From: Acinetobacter variabilis
Lineage (GTDB): Bacteria; Pseudomonadota; Gammaproteobacteria; Pseudomonadales; Moraxellaceae
DNA length: 64,000 bases
Direction: 5' to 3'
NCBI RefSeq assembly: GCF_000369625.1
Contig: NZ_KB850113.1
Coordinates: 1,309,343-1,373,342, forward strand
A program made the position numbers and the translations under genes. A model generated the notes under the pieces. That model saw only the letters and a list, made by a program, of their open reading frames with translations. It ran no database searches and had not been told where the DNA came from. This document shows, piece by piece, positions 18,929 through 28,042 of this stretch (positions are counted from its first letter, which is position 1; each line of letters starts with the position of its first letter).

Positions 18929-19039
18929 TTAATCTCTTTGGGTACCACATTTGCGGCATTCCCAATCTGCCCCAATTTCCTCCATTTGCTGGTATTCATA
19001 AATGTGCAGACAAAATATTTTTTTTAATAATTGAAGCAT
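18929..19039 (-). CDS. 36-residue Cys-containing small protein
   Basis: An ATG at 19039 with AGGAG eight bases upstream opens a 36-codon frame: a basic amphipathic start (MLQLLKKIFCLHIYEY) and a C-terminal half-zinc-ribbon, WECRKCGTQRD. It resembles the widespread short Cys-rich proteins that end in W-x-C-x-x-C-G. The good ribosome site and a terminator directly downstream support it as a real gene. Function unknown. Confidence 0.6.
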   Translation of the reverse strand: MLQLLKKIFCLHIYEYQQMEEIGADWECRKCGTQRD

Positions 19040-19855
19040 TGCTAAAACTCCTGTAATTATTTTTTATCAGCTTCCTGATCTTTCTTCCTGAAACATCCAT
19101 GATTTTGGTTTAAAAATCATATTATATTTATTAACATATTTTTACATTCTGTTAAATACACTTCGTCTGCTTTTAAAGTTTTCTTTCGATTCAAACATCA
19201 TCATTTCATAGGTTACTGATTTATAGAAGTTATCTTTCATCAATAAGGTTTTTATAAGACAAGAAATTGAGCTTTAAACTATTCTATAGGCTATATAACG
19301 CCTGATTCAGTCAATATCAGGCTTAGAGAGATTCGAAAAAGACTGAAGATAGATTCAGGCTTTCTATAAATTCGTTCAAATAATTTTGTCGGAATCATTA
19401 CAGTGTAGCTAACTACTAGCCAGAGTTTAATGCTTTTAAATTCCTTAAATTTTCTCTATAAAATTGAAATTTGAAAGCTGCTTTTTAGTTTGAAATAGAT
19501 CATAAAAAAGTGAACCAGAATCTGCTTTAGTGGCAACTAAGAAGAAATGATCAAAATATTCTTCGCCTTTACCTGGAATGATCTATTACCTACTAAAAGA
19601 TTTTTATAATGAATTTTTAGACCAAGCAAATTCGAATCGATATCACGCATATCTACTTCCTTTGCCTATTTTAATGTGACGAAGTCGCATCTACAGTTTT
19701 GGTATAAGGTACTTCTTCACATTATTAGATTAATATAATCATCATAAAGTTAGAAAAAGGTTTGAAATGCGACAGGTTTACATTTCTTTTGATTCTTCAT
19801 AAAAACAATAATAATTACCATGGGTGTAAATCATGAATTATTGTGAGAATAAGGA
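19040..19855. other. AT-rich gene-free stretch
   Basis: About 815 bp with stops in all frames. I see no conserved gene, RNA or clear repeat. It may be decayed sequence belonging to the broken regulator downstream. Confidence 0.45.
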
Positions 19856-20744
19856 ATGATAACAGAGCAAAATCTGATACTACACAGACAAAAAATTGAT
19901 CAGCTACGCCAAAGCAGTAGTTTATCGCTATCTCATGCTGCACAGCTAGAACAGAGCATTCGCGCTGTCGATCAAAACCCAACAGTCTAGCTGCGTGTTT
20001 TCCAGCGAACATTACATGCCATCGGTCCAAGATATGGCCTGTTATGCTGCACCCATTATTGATCCGTATTCCAAACACATTCTGGGTGTAATTGCCTTAT
20101 CCACTGAATGGCAAAAGCATAATAGCTTGGTTCTACTGGCAGCAGAACGCTGTGACTCAATTATTCAATCTGCTTTACTGGAATCACAAAGACAGCGTTT
20201 ATATATTCGTGCTTTTTCTGTTCCACAGGTCATTTTTAATGGTAAAGCTTTAACAATTACACCACGTCAGACTGAAATTCTTGCGATTTTAGCTTTATGT
20301 CCGCAAGGTTTAAGTCTGGATAATCTGCATCAGGCGCTCTATGGTGAACGCAAAGTGAGTATGGGTACCTTAAAAGCAGAAATGTCACAACTTAGAGATC
20401 TTTTAGGTGGCATGTTGGGTTCACGGCCTTATCGTCTACTCGCTCATGTAGAAGCCGATTTCCTGCAAACAGAACAGTCTCTGGATGCCGGTTATATCGA
20501 TTCTGTTTTGAAACTATATACAGGTGTATTTTTGGCAAAGACTGAGAGTCCAGTTTTATGTGTTTGGAGGAATTGTCTGGAATTGAGACTCAGTGATGCC
20601 ATTTTTAAAGCAAATGAAACGGATGTATTGCTTAAACATGTAGCTCGTTTCCCCGAAGCAATTGATACAGTAAAACGCTTGATTGAATTGATGCCAAAGA
20701 GTCAGCCAGTGCATCAGGCATTACTTAAATTTCAGGATATTTAA
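19856..20744 (+). pseudogene. GAF-type transcriptional regulator, internally deleted
   Basis: The ATG at 19856 (AAGGA upstream) opens a 44-codon N-terminal piece, MITEQNLILHRQKIDQL, ending in TAG at about 19990. In another frame, from about 19995, the rest continues: the end of a GAF-like sensor domain (MACYAAPIIDPYSKHILGVIALSTEW) then a C-terminal part with ITPRQTEILAILALCPQGLSLDNL, which looks like a DNA-binding or winged-helix segment. Most of the GAF domain that should join the two pieces is missing, so a deletion with frame change is likely. Full-length relatives sense a ligand and activate neighbouring catabolic genes. A shortened functional protein from the GTG at 19995 is possible but unlikely. 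Confidence 0.65.
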
Positions 20745-21000
20745 ATATTAGCAGTTATTTAATTTTAACTTTTATGCTTATAATAAATTTTCAATTGAGC
20801 TAAAAATTAAAAAATCACTCCATACTTTAAAATTTATAATTTTGATTGCTTTTCATTTAATAAACTGCAGACAGAAATCACTTATAGCAAGATATATGAT
20901 TCTATTCTTATCAAACCTACAGTCTATTATCCTGCTTCAGAATAAAAGTATTTAGTTTCTGTTTTTGAGCTAATTAAATTTTTGAAAAAAGAACAATGCC

Positions 21001-21227
21001 TGCTCCTTATCCCCTCAAGGATTTAGGATAAGCCAAAATGACAGTATGGGGATACGTTTTCTTGGCCCGCTTTCAAAAAGCGTGAGCAGGGTCGTAAAAA
21101 AATGTAAGTCCATCGAGTGGAGAGTTGACTTACATAGAGGCTTACAGCGCCGGTTTAAAAATTTTGACTACTTGTGCATCCCTAGCCTTATAAAATAAAC
21201 ATAAGGGATAAGTAAACCGTTTTTTTA
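21001..21227 (+). ncRNA. Candidate structured RNA with terminator-like end
   Basis: A GC-richer block within AT-rich DNA contains several stems in series: CGCTTT/AAAGCG (21068-21073, 21077-21082), a perfect 9-bp ATGTAAGTC/GACTTACAT (21102-21110, 21127-21135), CCTTAT/ATAAGG, and an outer CGGTTTA/TAAACCG (21151-21157, 21213-21219). The last arm is followed directly by eight T residues (21220-21227), as at an intrinsic terminator. No open frame fits. It does not match tmRNA, RNase P RNA or SRP RNA signatures that I know; a divergent 6S-type RNA or a lineage-specific sRNA is possible. The 5' end is not determined. Confidence 0.4.
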
Positions 21228-21454
21228 ATCTGTAATTTCCTAAAAGCTATGGTTTGATTCCTTCTATCATTTCTGTTTTATTACCAAAGGCCTTTACCGT
21301 AATAGAAGTATGGAATAAATCTGTAGAGAAACCTACCTACCAAAATCCTACCTTTTATGGGGTTATTCTATTTTCTAAATATACTGATAATAAACTTGGC
21401 TCTGCTTCTATACTTTATTTAATTAATTACATAGTGCTTATATGGAATCTGGAA

Positions 21455-21490
21455 TTAAAAAGCACTTAAGAGAGTTACCCTTAAGTGCTT
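21455..21490 (-). terminator. Terminator downstream of the tRNA 3' end
   Basis: AAGCACTTAAG (21460-21470) pairs with CTTAAGTGCTT (21480-21490). Read on the minus strand it follows nine bases after the CCA end of the tRNA fragment and ends in a T run, so it is probably the original terminator of the tRNA gene before island insertion. Confidence 0.8.
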
Positions 21491-21498
21491 GATAAATT

Positions 21499-21545
21499 TG
21501 GTGGGCCCAGACAGACTTGAACTGTCGACCAACGGATTATGAGTC
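21499..21545 (-). repeat. Left att site: 47-bp 3' fragment of a CAU tRNA gene
   Basis: Read on the minus strand, this is the 3' part of a tRNA gene: the anticodon loop CTCATAA (anticodon CAU), the 3' strand of its stem, variable loop, T arm with GTTCAAGTC, acceptor strand GGGCCCA and encoded CCA. It is identical over 47 bp to 36364-36410. The 5' half of the tRNA is missing, so this is an integration scar, not a gene. Whether the tRNA reads Met or Ile (lysidine) codons cannot be decided from the fragment. Confidence 0.88.
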
Positions 21546-22241
21546 AGAACAATAATTCATAAAATAGACAATAAATACAACAAGTTAACCAATAATCCTG
21601 ATGCAAAATACAATAAAAACAAGGAGACTTCACCTAATAAAAACAACTTCTTGATTTGTAAGAAGTTACAGGTTTTCAGACTTCAAAATAGCTTCTCTAA
21701 GCTATTTCTATACCTGATGTAAATATAAGGTAAATAAGCTGATTTTTCTGACATAGGTTTGCAATAGACCCTAAAAAGACCGCAATAATCTGCTAGGCCC
21801 TAGTAGATAGATTCCAGAAATATAATGATTATTTGATTGACCCTACAAGACCATGACTCTTTTTCCAGCAGCATCTAAGACCTTAATCTATCCTAATTGA
21901 ACTTGAATCACCCTGTACAGGGTATAGTTTTTTTTGCAGTAGACCTATGATGGGGGGGTAGCCTATTTTTATTTTTTTTATTTAATACCGAACCTCCCCC
22001 TTCAAATTGGTATTTGTCCTTATTTATAAGGGCCTAGCCAGTTTTGCAATATGGGATATTTACTCCCCTTTATTTGGATTTTTTTCTCTCGATGAGACTA
22101 TCTAAGAAGCATAGAATTTCTCTCGATCATAAAATCCAAATAACACATGGACTTCACCGCATTCAGTACTATGAGTTTTATTCTGATATTAAAAAAGGTG
22201 AGCAAAGCCCACCTTCTTCTACGATCAAATTTACCCCTCAA

Positions 22242-24377
22242 TCAGACTTCATCGTAGATCTCAGTTAAATTTTTTCTTTTTGGCTTTTTACGACCAGTTT
22301 TTGCATCATATTCAACATCGTTTACAGATACGTACTTAGTTCTAAAGGATCCTTCCAAATCACTGAACACATAGCCATATGCGCATAAACTGTTGAACGC
22401 AACCTTCTTCATCGCATATGGTTTTTTATCATTTCTCACTTCGACATTGGCATATCTTTTTAAAAACCGAATTGAACCGCCATCCGTGAAAACTAACTGT
22501 TTCTGATTATTTACATATACATCGTTCAAGGGGTGCTCTTCAAGGAGAGCAACAACAGACCTGTTTTTTGCAAGCAACTTAAGCCAACTGTTCATTAACT
22601 TCGTAATCTCAGCATACCCATACCAATTTTTCCCCCATTCATTTTTGGGTAACCATTGCTCTAGCCCCTTCATGACAGATTTTACAAGGGGATGCATTTT
22701 ATATTGAAAACCAATAGCCATTACACTATTAATCCGATTCTTCTGGATGGCGTCAGCTATATCTACAATATTACCCAGACGATCACTCAGTTTCCCCATC
22801 TGTTCAAAAATTTCATAATGAACTGGTTCCTCACTTTTATCATAGAGGTTAATTCCATTTTTTACATTTTCTTGTAAATAGCTAATGACAGTGTACGAAT
22901 TCGTATGAACTCTATCGATGACATCAGCAATCACTTCAGGAATGACCTTTTGCTTCATTTGCTTCATTTCTTCCGCACATAGCTCTAGGTTAGCAAGCAA
23001 TTCACTATCAAGTACATCCTGCGATAAATTTACTTTCACTTGAGCATGAGGCATCAACCCTAATAGGCGAAACTTTAGGTAACTACTATTGAAGTAACAT
23101 TTATGCAAGTCGAGTTGGTATCGTCTCCCTGCCAAACTTGGTGTATTTAGACATATTTTTTTATTATCCAGCATAAACCCCTTACACTGTAATACTTCAT
23201 CAGTCAGTGCATTGAAGGCCTTAACCCTGTCCATTTTGTCGTTAATCAAGTCCTCAAAGCCCTCGAACTTATCTTTGTTTATTAGCTTCAGGACTTCATA
23301 TTCCAGATAATATTCCATCTTTTTAAATTGTTCGTCCATCGTAGACACATGTATTTGGTGTTCCTTGTTACAGTCAATCTTTTTCACCTCGATGTCTTGT
23401 GAAAGATGAATAAATATAGGTGGGTTTGCTTTACGCATTCGCCCAATAAATTGGGTAATTTCTTCAGGATGAGCGTATTGACCCATGATATGCACGCTAT
23501 CGACTTCATCATCGACATTATTCAAGTTAATGGCTTCATCCATAATAGAAGTGCAGAGAACTACTTGGTATTTTGAATCTAGTTTAGAAACACTCAACAT
23601 CTCAGTACATTTTTTACGGGACATTTCATCCCGATTGATAAGCATTACTGAGTAACCTTGTTTCTCTAGGTATTTCTGAATGAGCTTAGATTGTGCAATG
23701 TCATTCAGTCGAACCAGTACAATTTTTTTCTTACCTTCTTTCTTTGCTTCTGAAAGACGAGTACAGATATGGCGCAAACCATTTAACTTGTGTGCCTCTT
23801 TGTATCTTAGAATATGAATACTGCGGTTTAGGTCTACCGGTTTGTGAATATCAAAATAGTGGCTGATATTAATGCCAAGCTGTTCGAATAACGGCTCAGT
23901 TAAAGTAGCTGTCAACAAGACAGTCTGGTCATATTTATCATTTTTTACAGATGACAATAAGGGATAAATCGCTTTGTCACGATAATTTCCTGCAGAATAA
24001 AGCTTCTGGCACTCATCAATCACAACTACAGTTTTTTGATCCAAATAATTTTTTATTTTGTCATATTGGTCATATGTAATGACTACACTGGATTTGCATA
24101 AGTTCTTTAGCCTTTCTTTGGGAATTGACTTTTCTCCATGTATAAAATGGATATTTGCCTGATGCCCATAGTCTTCTTCACATTGCTTGACTTGAGCAAT
24201 GGTTGGACAACATAACACCACATTGTGATCACGCATTAAAGATTTAAGCACAAAAGTAGTTTTGCCCGCCCCTGTATTGGCTCGGATCAACGTATTGCCA
24301 TAATGCAGTTGAATTCTATCTTGAATGGTTTCATCTGCATTCAATTGGATAACCTGTTTTTTAGGTAATTTAGACAC
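22242..24377 (-). CDS. DEAD-like helicase/replication-type ATPase of the island
   Basis: 711 residues. An N-terminal SF2-like ATPase core is clear: Walker A ANTGAGKTTF (about residues 33-42), CPTIAQVKQ, DECQ in place of DEAD (VVIDECQKLY), LLTATLT as motif III, and FIGRMRKANP as motif VI. The C-terminal half (about 380-711) is unlike common helicases and ends in a basic tail (GRKKPKRKNL). The arrangement recalls origin-binding or primase-associated helicases of phage satellites and plasmids. It lies 63 bases downstream of the integrase stop region on the same strand, but with the ATG at 24377 it reads away from the integrase in the same direction, so the two may form one transcript. A role in island replication or excision is an inference. 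Confidence 0.65.
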   Translation of the reverse strand: MSKLPKKQVIQLNADETIQDRIQLHYGNTLIRANTGAGKTTFVLKSLMRDHNVVLCCPTIAQVKQCEEDYGHQANIHFIHGEKSIPKERLKNLCKSSVVITYDQYDKIKNYLDQKTVVVIDECQKLYSAGNYRDKAIYPLLSSVKNDKYDQTVLLTATLTEPLFEQLGINISHYFDIHKPVDLNRSIHILRYKEAHKLNGLRHICTRLSEAKKEGKKKIVLVRLNDIAQSKLIQKYLEKQGYSVMLINRDEMSRKKCTEMLSVSKLDSKYQVVLCTSIMDEAINLNNVDDEVDSVHIMGQYAHPEEITQFIGRMRKANPPIFIHLSQDIEVKKIDCNKEHQIHVSTMDEQFKKMEYYLEYEVLKLINKDKFEGFEDLINDKMDRVKAFNALTDEVLQCKGFMLDNKKICLNTPSLAGRRYQLDLHKCYFNSSYLKFRLLGLMPHAQVKVNLSQDVLDSELLANLELCAEEMKQMKQKVIPEVIADVIDRVHTNSYTVISYLQENVKNGINLYDKSEEPVHYEIFEQMGKLSDRLGNIVDIADAIQKNRINSVMAIGFQYKMHPLVKSVMKGLEQWLPKNEWGKNWYGYAEITKLMNSWLKLLAKNRSVVALLEEHPLNDVYVNNQKQLVFTDGGSIRFLKRYANVEVRNDKKPYAMKKVAFNSLCAYGYVFSDLEGSFRTKYVSVNDVEYDAKTGRKKPKRKNLTEIYDEV

Positions 24378-24440
24378 GAGTTCTCCTATGAGGTGCCTTT
24401 GATGGCACCCCAGATAAAAAGTGATTTGAATTAAGGTGAG

Positions 24441-25604
24441 TTAAGCGACTTTCGCTTCACGGATTTTGCTTGCTACATGTTCTGATGCAGCCAGTAAAGT
24501 GTCAGATTGCAAATGGGCATATCGCTGAGTCGTTTGTGGTGAAGCATGTCCAAGTAAATGCTGTACCACGTATAAGCTTTGCCCACTGTTTACGGCTAAG
24601 CTGGCAAAGTTATGACGTAGGTCATGAATACGCATATTGTCGATCCCTGCAATAGCCATTACTTTGTCAAAGGTTTTACGGATATCATTGAATGCCAAGC
24701 CTGTTTGTGGATTGGCGAATATATGACGATGCTGTTTAGACATCTGATGAATAATAGACAGAGCATCTTGATTCAAATGTATGCGTCTGGCCTTACCTGA
24801 CTTGTTTTCAGATAGCAGCCATACGCCTGTTTTAAGATCAACGTCAGTCCATTGCATATCCAGTGCTTCTCGCTTACGCACACCAGTCAGCAGTAAGAAT
24901 TTAATTACAGCAACAATGACCAGATTACTGATACCAAACCGTGTTGGCTGGCTGAGAACATTCATCAACTTTTTCAGCTCATCATCATTGAGATAACGTT
25001 CTTTTTGGTTATTCTCCTTATATTTTTTCACTCGTAGTACTGGATTAGTTTCAATTAGCTCATGATCGATTGCCATATTGAAGATTGACGATAATAATGC
25101 TCTTACACGATTAATGGTTGCATTACTCAGCTTCTTCTGATGGCGTAAATCCGCAATTAACTGGCTTAATTGTCCCGATGTAATATCCTTAAAGGTATAG
25201 TTCCCCAGTACAGGCGCAATATGCATTCTTAGGCGTGATTCATCATCACCATAAGATTTCTTACGACTCTTGGCCTCAACCAAATAAACAGTTTGTGCAA
25301 ACTGACCAAAGGTAACTACCTGTGGCTTCAGTTGCTGCGCAAATGGATGACATTTCTGACTGATTAAGCGGTGGTATTTCTCTACCTGTGGCTTTAAAGC
25401 TTTAAGTTTCATAATAATATTACTATGAGAACATGAACCCAAGCTTCGGGATATTTTCTTACCTTCGTAAGTCAAGCGAATAATGAACCGAACACCTTCA
25501 GCATTACTGATAAACTTCAAACCTTTGAAGCCAGAAGTTAATTGGCTGACATCATATTCTTTGCCCTTTTCAAATTGGGACCAATCGATATTTTTAAGTG
25601 ACAT
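24441..25604 (-). CDS. Tyrosine-type site-specific integrase of island 1
   Basis: 387 residues. The C-terminal catalytic domain has all expected residues: Arg in LLTGVRKREALDMQW, Lys in SENKSGKARRIHL, HxxR in IHDLRHNFASL, His in LLGHASPQTTQ and the Tyr nucleophile in RYAHLQ. The N-terminal part has an arm-binding-like region, and a SAM-like core-binding domain around residues 105-185 (ESRLRMHIAPVLGNYTFKDIT). It belongs to the phage/island integrase group that inserts at tRNA 3' ends and is the likely recombinase for the 47-bp repeats. It sits about 2.9 kb inside the left end. Confidence 0.9.
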   Translation of the reverse strand: MSLKNIDWSQFEKGKEYDVSQLTSGFKGLKFISNAEGVRFIIRLTYEGKKISRSLGSCSHSNIIMKLKALKPQVEKYHRLISQKCHPFAQQLKPQVVTFGQFAQTVYLVEAKSRKKSYGDDESRLRMHIAPVLGNYTFKDITSGQLSQLIADLRHQKKLSNATINRVRALLSSIFNMAIDHELIETNPVLRVKKYKENNQKERYLNDDELKKLMNVLSQPTRFGISNLVIVAVIKFLLLTGVRKREALDMQWTDVDLKTGVWLLSENKSGKARRIHLNQDALSIIHQMSKQHRHIFANPQTGLAFNDIRKTFDKVMAIAGIDNMRIHDLRHNFASLAVNSGQSLYVVQHLLGHASPQTTQRYAHLQSDTLLAASEHVASKIREAKVA

Positions 25605-25903
25605 ATAACATACTCCTCATATCAAAAAAATAATATATTCAAGTTAATCAATTACATACAAAAATAAGAATGTACAACCTACTTTTTTCAAGACATACGA
25701 ACCCCTAACGGGTTAACGTTATTCATCAAAAAACCAATAGATTTGTGTCAAAGTGCTGACGGTATAAATCACGATAAAGTGAAAGTACCGACATAGAATG
25801 GATTAAACAGTTACATGCTCTTGCCTGATCAAGTGCAAAATCATGTTAAGGCCTAGTACAGAAAATTCGTGTTCTGGCGCCAATGAACGCGAATTTTACA
25901 TAG
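25605..25903. other. Intergenic stretch upstream of the integrase
   Basis: A 300-bp region holding the integrase promoter and, at its right end, the inverted repeat 25862-25897. No gene is visible. Confidence 0.45.
25862..25897. repeat. 13-bp inverted repeat with GGCGCC loop
   Basis: AAAATTCGTGTTC (25862-25874) pairs with GAACGCGAATTTT (25885-25897) with one G-T pair; the loop contains the palindrome GGCGCC. It lies seven bases after the stop of the gene at 25904 on the minus strand, so it may be its terminator, although the T run is short, or a protein-binding site of the island. Confidence 0.45.
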
Positions 25904-26317
25904 CTATTTCAAATACAAAGGATAGCTAGATGAACTAGGTGAAGAAAATAGCCAAACTAAATTCATAGTTCGACGAGGCCCCAATAAAAATTTTAAGTAA
26001 TATGGCAATGCATTACTTTCTGGTAACTTTTCTATAGTCTTAATACTAGCGTCCATGTCATATCTGACCACCTCAAGCTGTGCGAGTAAAAACATTATGA
26101 GGTTATACATCTGATCATCTAACATAAAAGTCCGTTTAGATAGTGTTTTAGCTAGGTTTAACGGAATAGCTTTCCCCTCCGGTAATCTATCGACGTACTC
26201 AAGCAGATCGATTACACGGATAAAACCTACTTCTTTAATAGAATTCGTTAAAAAAATACACCCCATAGATTTCCCTATATGAGAATATTTATTTGAATTC
26301 ATTTGAACTTTTTGCAT
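25904..26317 (-). CDS. Hypothetical island protein
   Basis: 137 residues from the ATG at 26317, which has AAGGTG upstream; the frame is open to 26464, but no ribosome site supports the longer form. The central part (about residues 30-105) is helical and hydrophobic, GFIRVIDLLEYVDRLPEGK and QMYNLIMFLLAQLEVVRYD, and repeats an LPEGKAIPLNLAK / LPESNALPYYLKF pattern, suggesting a tandem helical duplication. I do not recognise the family. Confidence 0.55.
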   Translation of the reverse strand: MQKVQMNSNKYSHIGKSMGCIFLTNSIKEVGFIRVIDLLEYVDRLPEGKAIPLNLAKTLSKRTFMLDDQMYNLIMFLLAQLEVVRYDMDASIKTIEKLPESNALPYYLKFLLGPRRTMNLVWLFSSPSSSSYPLYLK

Positions 26318-26519
26318 TTTAAACACCTTAAATTGATAAATATTCCACCCTGTCATTCTCACAATGTGAGATTTACCATAGAGTGGTTTTACAAAGAAAT
26401 AAGCAGTTATATGCTGACTGCTTACTTCAAATGGTAGAACTACTGCTTTTAGCCTTAGAACCACCTGCCATACTTGAATCGCCTAGGCGATAGTCACCAT
26501 TTACCTACAGCCAATAAAT

Positions 26520-26717
26520 CTATTTGAGAACAATATCCTCATCCTCATCCTCGAGGGAAAAATCTCCTATATCCATAAAAATAAGAATAGGTTCATTTGC
26601 TAGAGGATCATCGTCTTGCGACATTGAGTAACCGCACTCATATAAAAGCTCATTTATTTGATCATCAGTCAAATCCACAGCATCTCGATTTGCTACTTGT
26701 ACGTCTAATGTGTCCAT
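26520..26717 (-). CDS. Very acidic small protein, possible DNA mimic
   Basis: 65 residues from the ATG at 26717 (AAGGAA six bases upstream). It has 14 Asp and 6 Glu against one Arg and one Lys, a net charge of about -18. The C terminus is SLEDEDEDIVLK. Such a charge and size resemble DNA-mimic inhibitors of restriction enzymes or nucleoid proteins (Ocr and ArdA are the known type examples), and the island carries a type I restriction system. Sequence similarity to those families is not visible, so this is only an inference from composition. Confidence 0.6.
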   Translation of the reverse strand: MDTLDVQVANRDAVDLTDDQINELLYECGYSMSQDDDPLANEPILIFMDIGDFSLEDEDEDIVLK

Positions 26718-26878
26718 TGCAATTTCCTTGATAGTTGATCGGAACAAAAACAAGCTTATATGAATAAAAAAATACTAGCATCTGGGCTGCAGAACTTATT
26801 TTATATTTTTATCGTTTTAGTAGATGATTGACGAATAACGGCTATAATCTAGAATTGTTCATTTTGTGGTGTAGACTT

Positions 26879-27544
26879 ATGGCAATTCCCAAGAATGTCT
26901 TCAATATTTTAAATAACAATTTCGACCTAGTACTTAGTAAGAGATTTAAACCAAAACATTTGGTCGAACTCGTAACCCTATGCCCAGCTCATAGTGCTGA
27001 TCTTCCTTTGCTCTATAAATGCTCATATCCCTATTGTGGATCTCCTATCACTCAAAAACAGGCTTACTATTACTTAGATCAATTTAAGAAACACTACGCC
27101 TACATCAGAGTTGCTCAATATGCTGTAGATGCTGAACGTTTAAATGAATTTCGTAGCATCTATTATGATAAACATGGCTTTATCAAACCGTTGGATCAAA
27201 ACTTTCGTGAGCCGAGGAAAGCTAGTGAGGATGATTTTTATCATTTTATGGGTCACATTTTGAATACAGATGGATTCAAAAGTTCTGGTGAGCTATACCA
27301 ACGCTTTATCAATAATTTCAACTTCAATCAGCCGGTATATTCAGTGGATAAAAGTAAAAATCGAAGTATAGAAAAGTCTATTTCAATAGAAGTAAAGAAG
27401 CGTATTAGCCGAAATACATTTAATCGTTATCTACTTGAATTTTTTAGAAAAAATGAAAAATCGTTATCTCAGTTCAAATACAAAATTATCAAAGCAAAAA
27501 GTACAAAGACTGGTTATTACACTGAAGCAAATAAGTGTGATTAA
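26879..27544 (+). CDS. Hypothetical island protein
   Basis: 221 residues from the ATG at 26879 (the frame is open to 26828). A short Cys motif, CSYPYCGSP, near residue 48 is followed by an aromatic-rich helix, YYYLDQFKKHYAYIRVAQYA. The C-terminal 60 residues are basic and Ser/Lys-rich (SKNRSIEKSISIEVKKR). It could bind nucleic acid. TATAAT at 26843-26848 is a possible -10 element, but the matching -35 is poor. It is divergent from the acidic protein gene. Family not recognised. Confidence 0.55.
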   Translation: MAIPKNVFNILNNNFDLVLSKRFKPKHLVELVTLCPAHSADLPLLYKCSYPYCGSPITQKQAYYYLDQFKKHYAYIRVAQYAVDAERLNEFRSIYYDKHGFIKPLDQNFREPRKASEDDFYHFMGHILNTDGFKSSGELYQRFINNFNFNQPVYSVDKSKNRSIEKSISIEVKKRISRNTFNRYLLEFFRKNEKSLSQFKYKIIKAKSTKTGYYTEANKCD

Positions 27545-27703
27545 AATAGCTATTGTCAGCTTTTAGAATGGGCAGCCCCAAGGACTAGTAGACCCTTAAC
27601 CTGCTTATCCTGTACACCTATCAAGCCTTACCAACAGAAGAAAAATGAGAAACTACCGTAAAGCCGAAAAGCTTTACGGTTCATTTTACGGTACGTGCTA
27701 CGG

Positions 27704-27982
27704 TCAATAGTCACTGGGCAGTAAAATCGTGGTTACTGATCGATCAGCTTCGGTTATGATCCAGATTTTATCCTTGGAAAAGTTGTAGCTGGATAGGATG
27801 CGTAATTGCATCAGCAAAGCCTCTTCATTGGATTCTCGATCTTCTTCACACACATCACCCCAATCTCCCTGATGATGTCGTGCAAGTAAAGCCAGTAAGT
27901 CAATGTTTTCAGCTTCAGCGAAGCGAAGTGCATTCGGTGTAGACACGACTTGGCCTAAAGCAAATAAGTTTCGCTTGGTCAT
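27704..27982 (-). CDS. Plasmid/ICE-related hypothetical protein
   Basis: 92 residues. The pattern LFALGQVVSTPNALRFAEAENI, ARHHQGDWGDVCEEDRESNEEAL and KIWIITEADRSVTTILLP matches a well-known small family found on plasmids and integrative elements and usually annotated as plasmid-related protein. No molecular function is established. The ATG at 27982 lies 60 bp after the stop-side of the neighbouring gene at 28043 on the same strand. Confidence 0.75.
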   Translation of the reverse strand: MTKRNLFALGQVVSTPNALRFAEAENIDLLALLARHHQGDWGDVCEEDRESNEEALLMQLRILSSYNFSKDKIWIITEADRSVTTILLPSDY

Positions 27983-28042
27983 AAAATTCGCTCAGATTAA
28001 AGTTAATAGTGGGGTTGCTACGTCAGGAGTGGTGTTACAGGT

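Larger units (their letters stand above)
20745..22241. other. Island boundary region without confident genes
   Basis: A 1.5-kb stretch holding the candidate structured RNA (21001-21227), a minus-strand terminator and the left tRNA-derived repeat. To the right of the repeat (21546-22241) it is AT-rich island DNA. Two open frames (21254-21469 and 22044-22268) lack ribosome sites and recognisable sequence, so I do not call them. Confidence 0.5.

Noticed and set aside
19995-20744. An intact 249-residue regulator starting at GTG
   Set aside because: The upstream piece in another frame and the missing part of the sensor domain fit a broken longer gene better.
21254-21469. A 71-codon open frame on the plus strand
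   Set aside because: No good start or ribosome site, and it ends inside the minus-strand terminator next to the tRNA fragment.
21499-21545. A tRNA gene call at the CAU anticodon segment (also at 36364-36410)
   Set aside because: Only the 3' half is present; acceptor 5' strand and D arm are missing in both copies, so they are att scars.
22044-22268. A 74-codon open frame on the plus strand
   Set aside because: It begins at a TTG without a ribosome site, overlaps the convergent helicase gene and shows no recognisable sequence.
26828-26848. A promoter made of TTGACG and TATAAT before the gene at 26879
   Set aside because: The two hexamers are only nine bases apart, too close for a sigma-70 promoter; only the TATAAT may be real.
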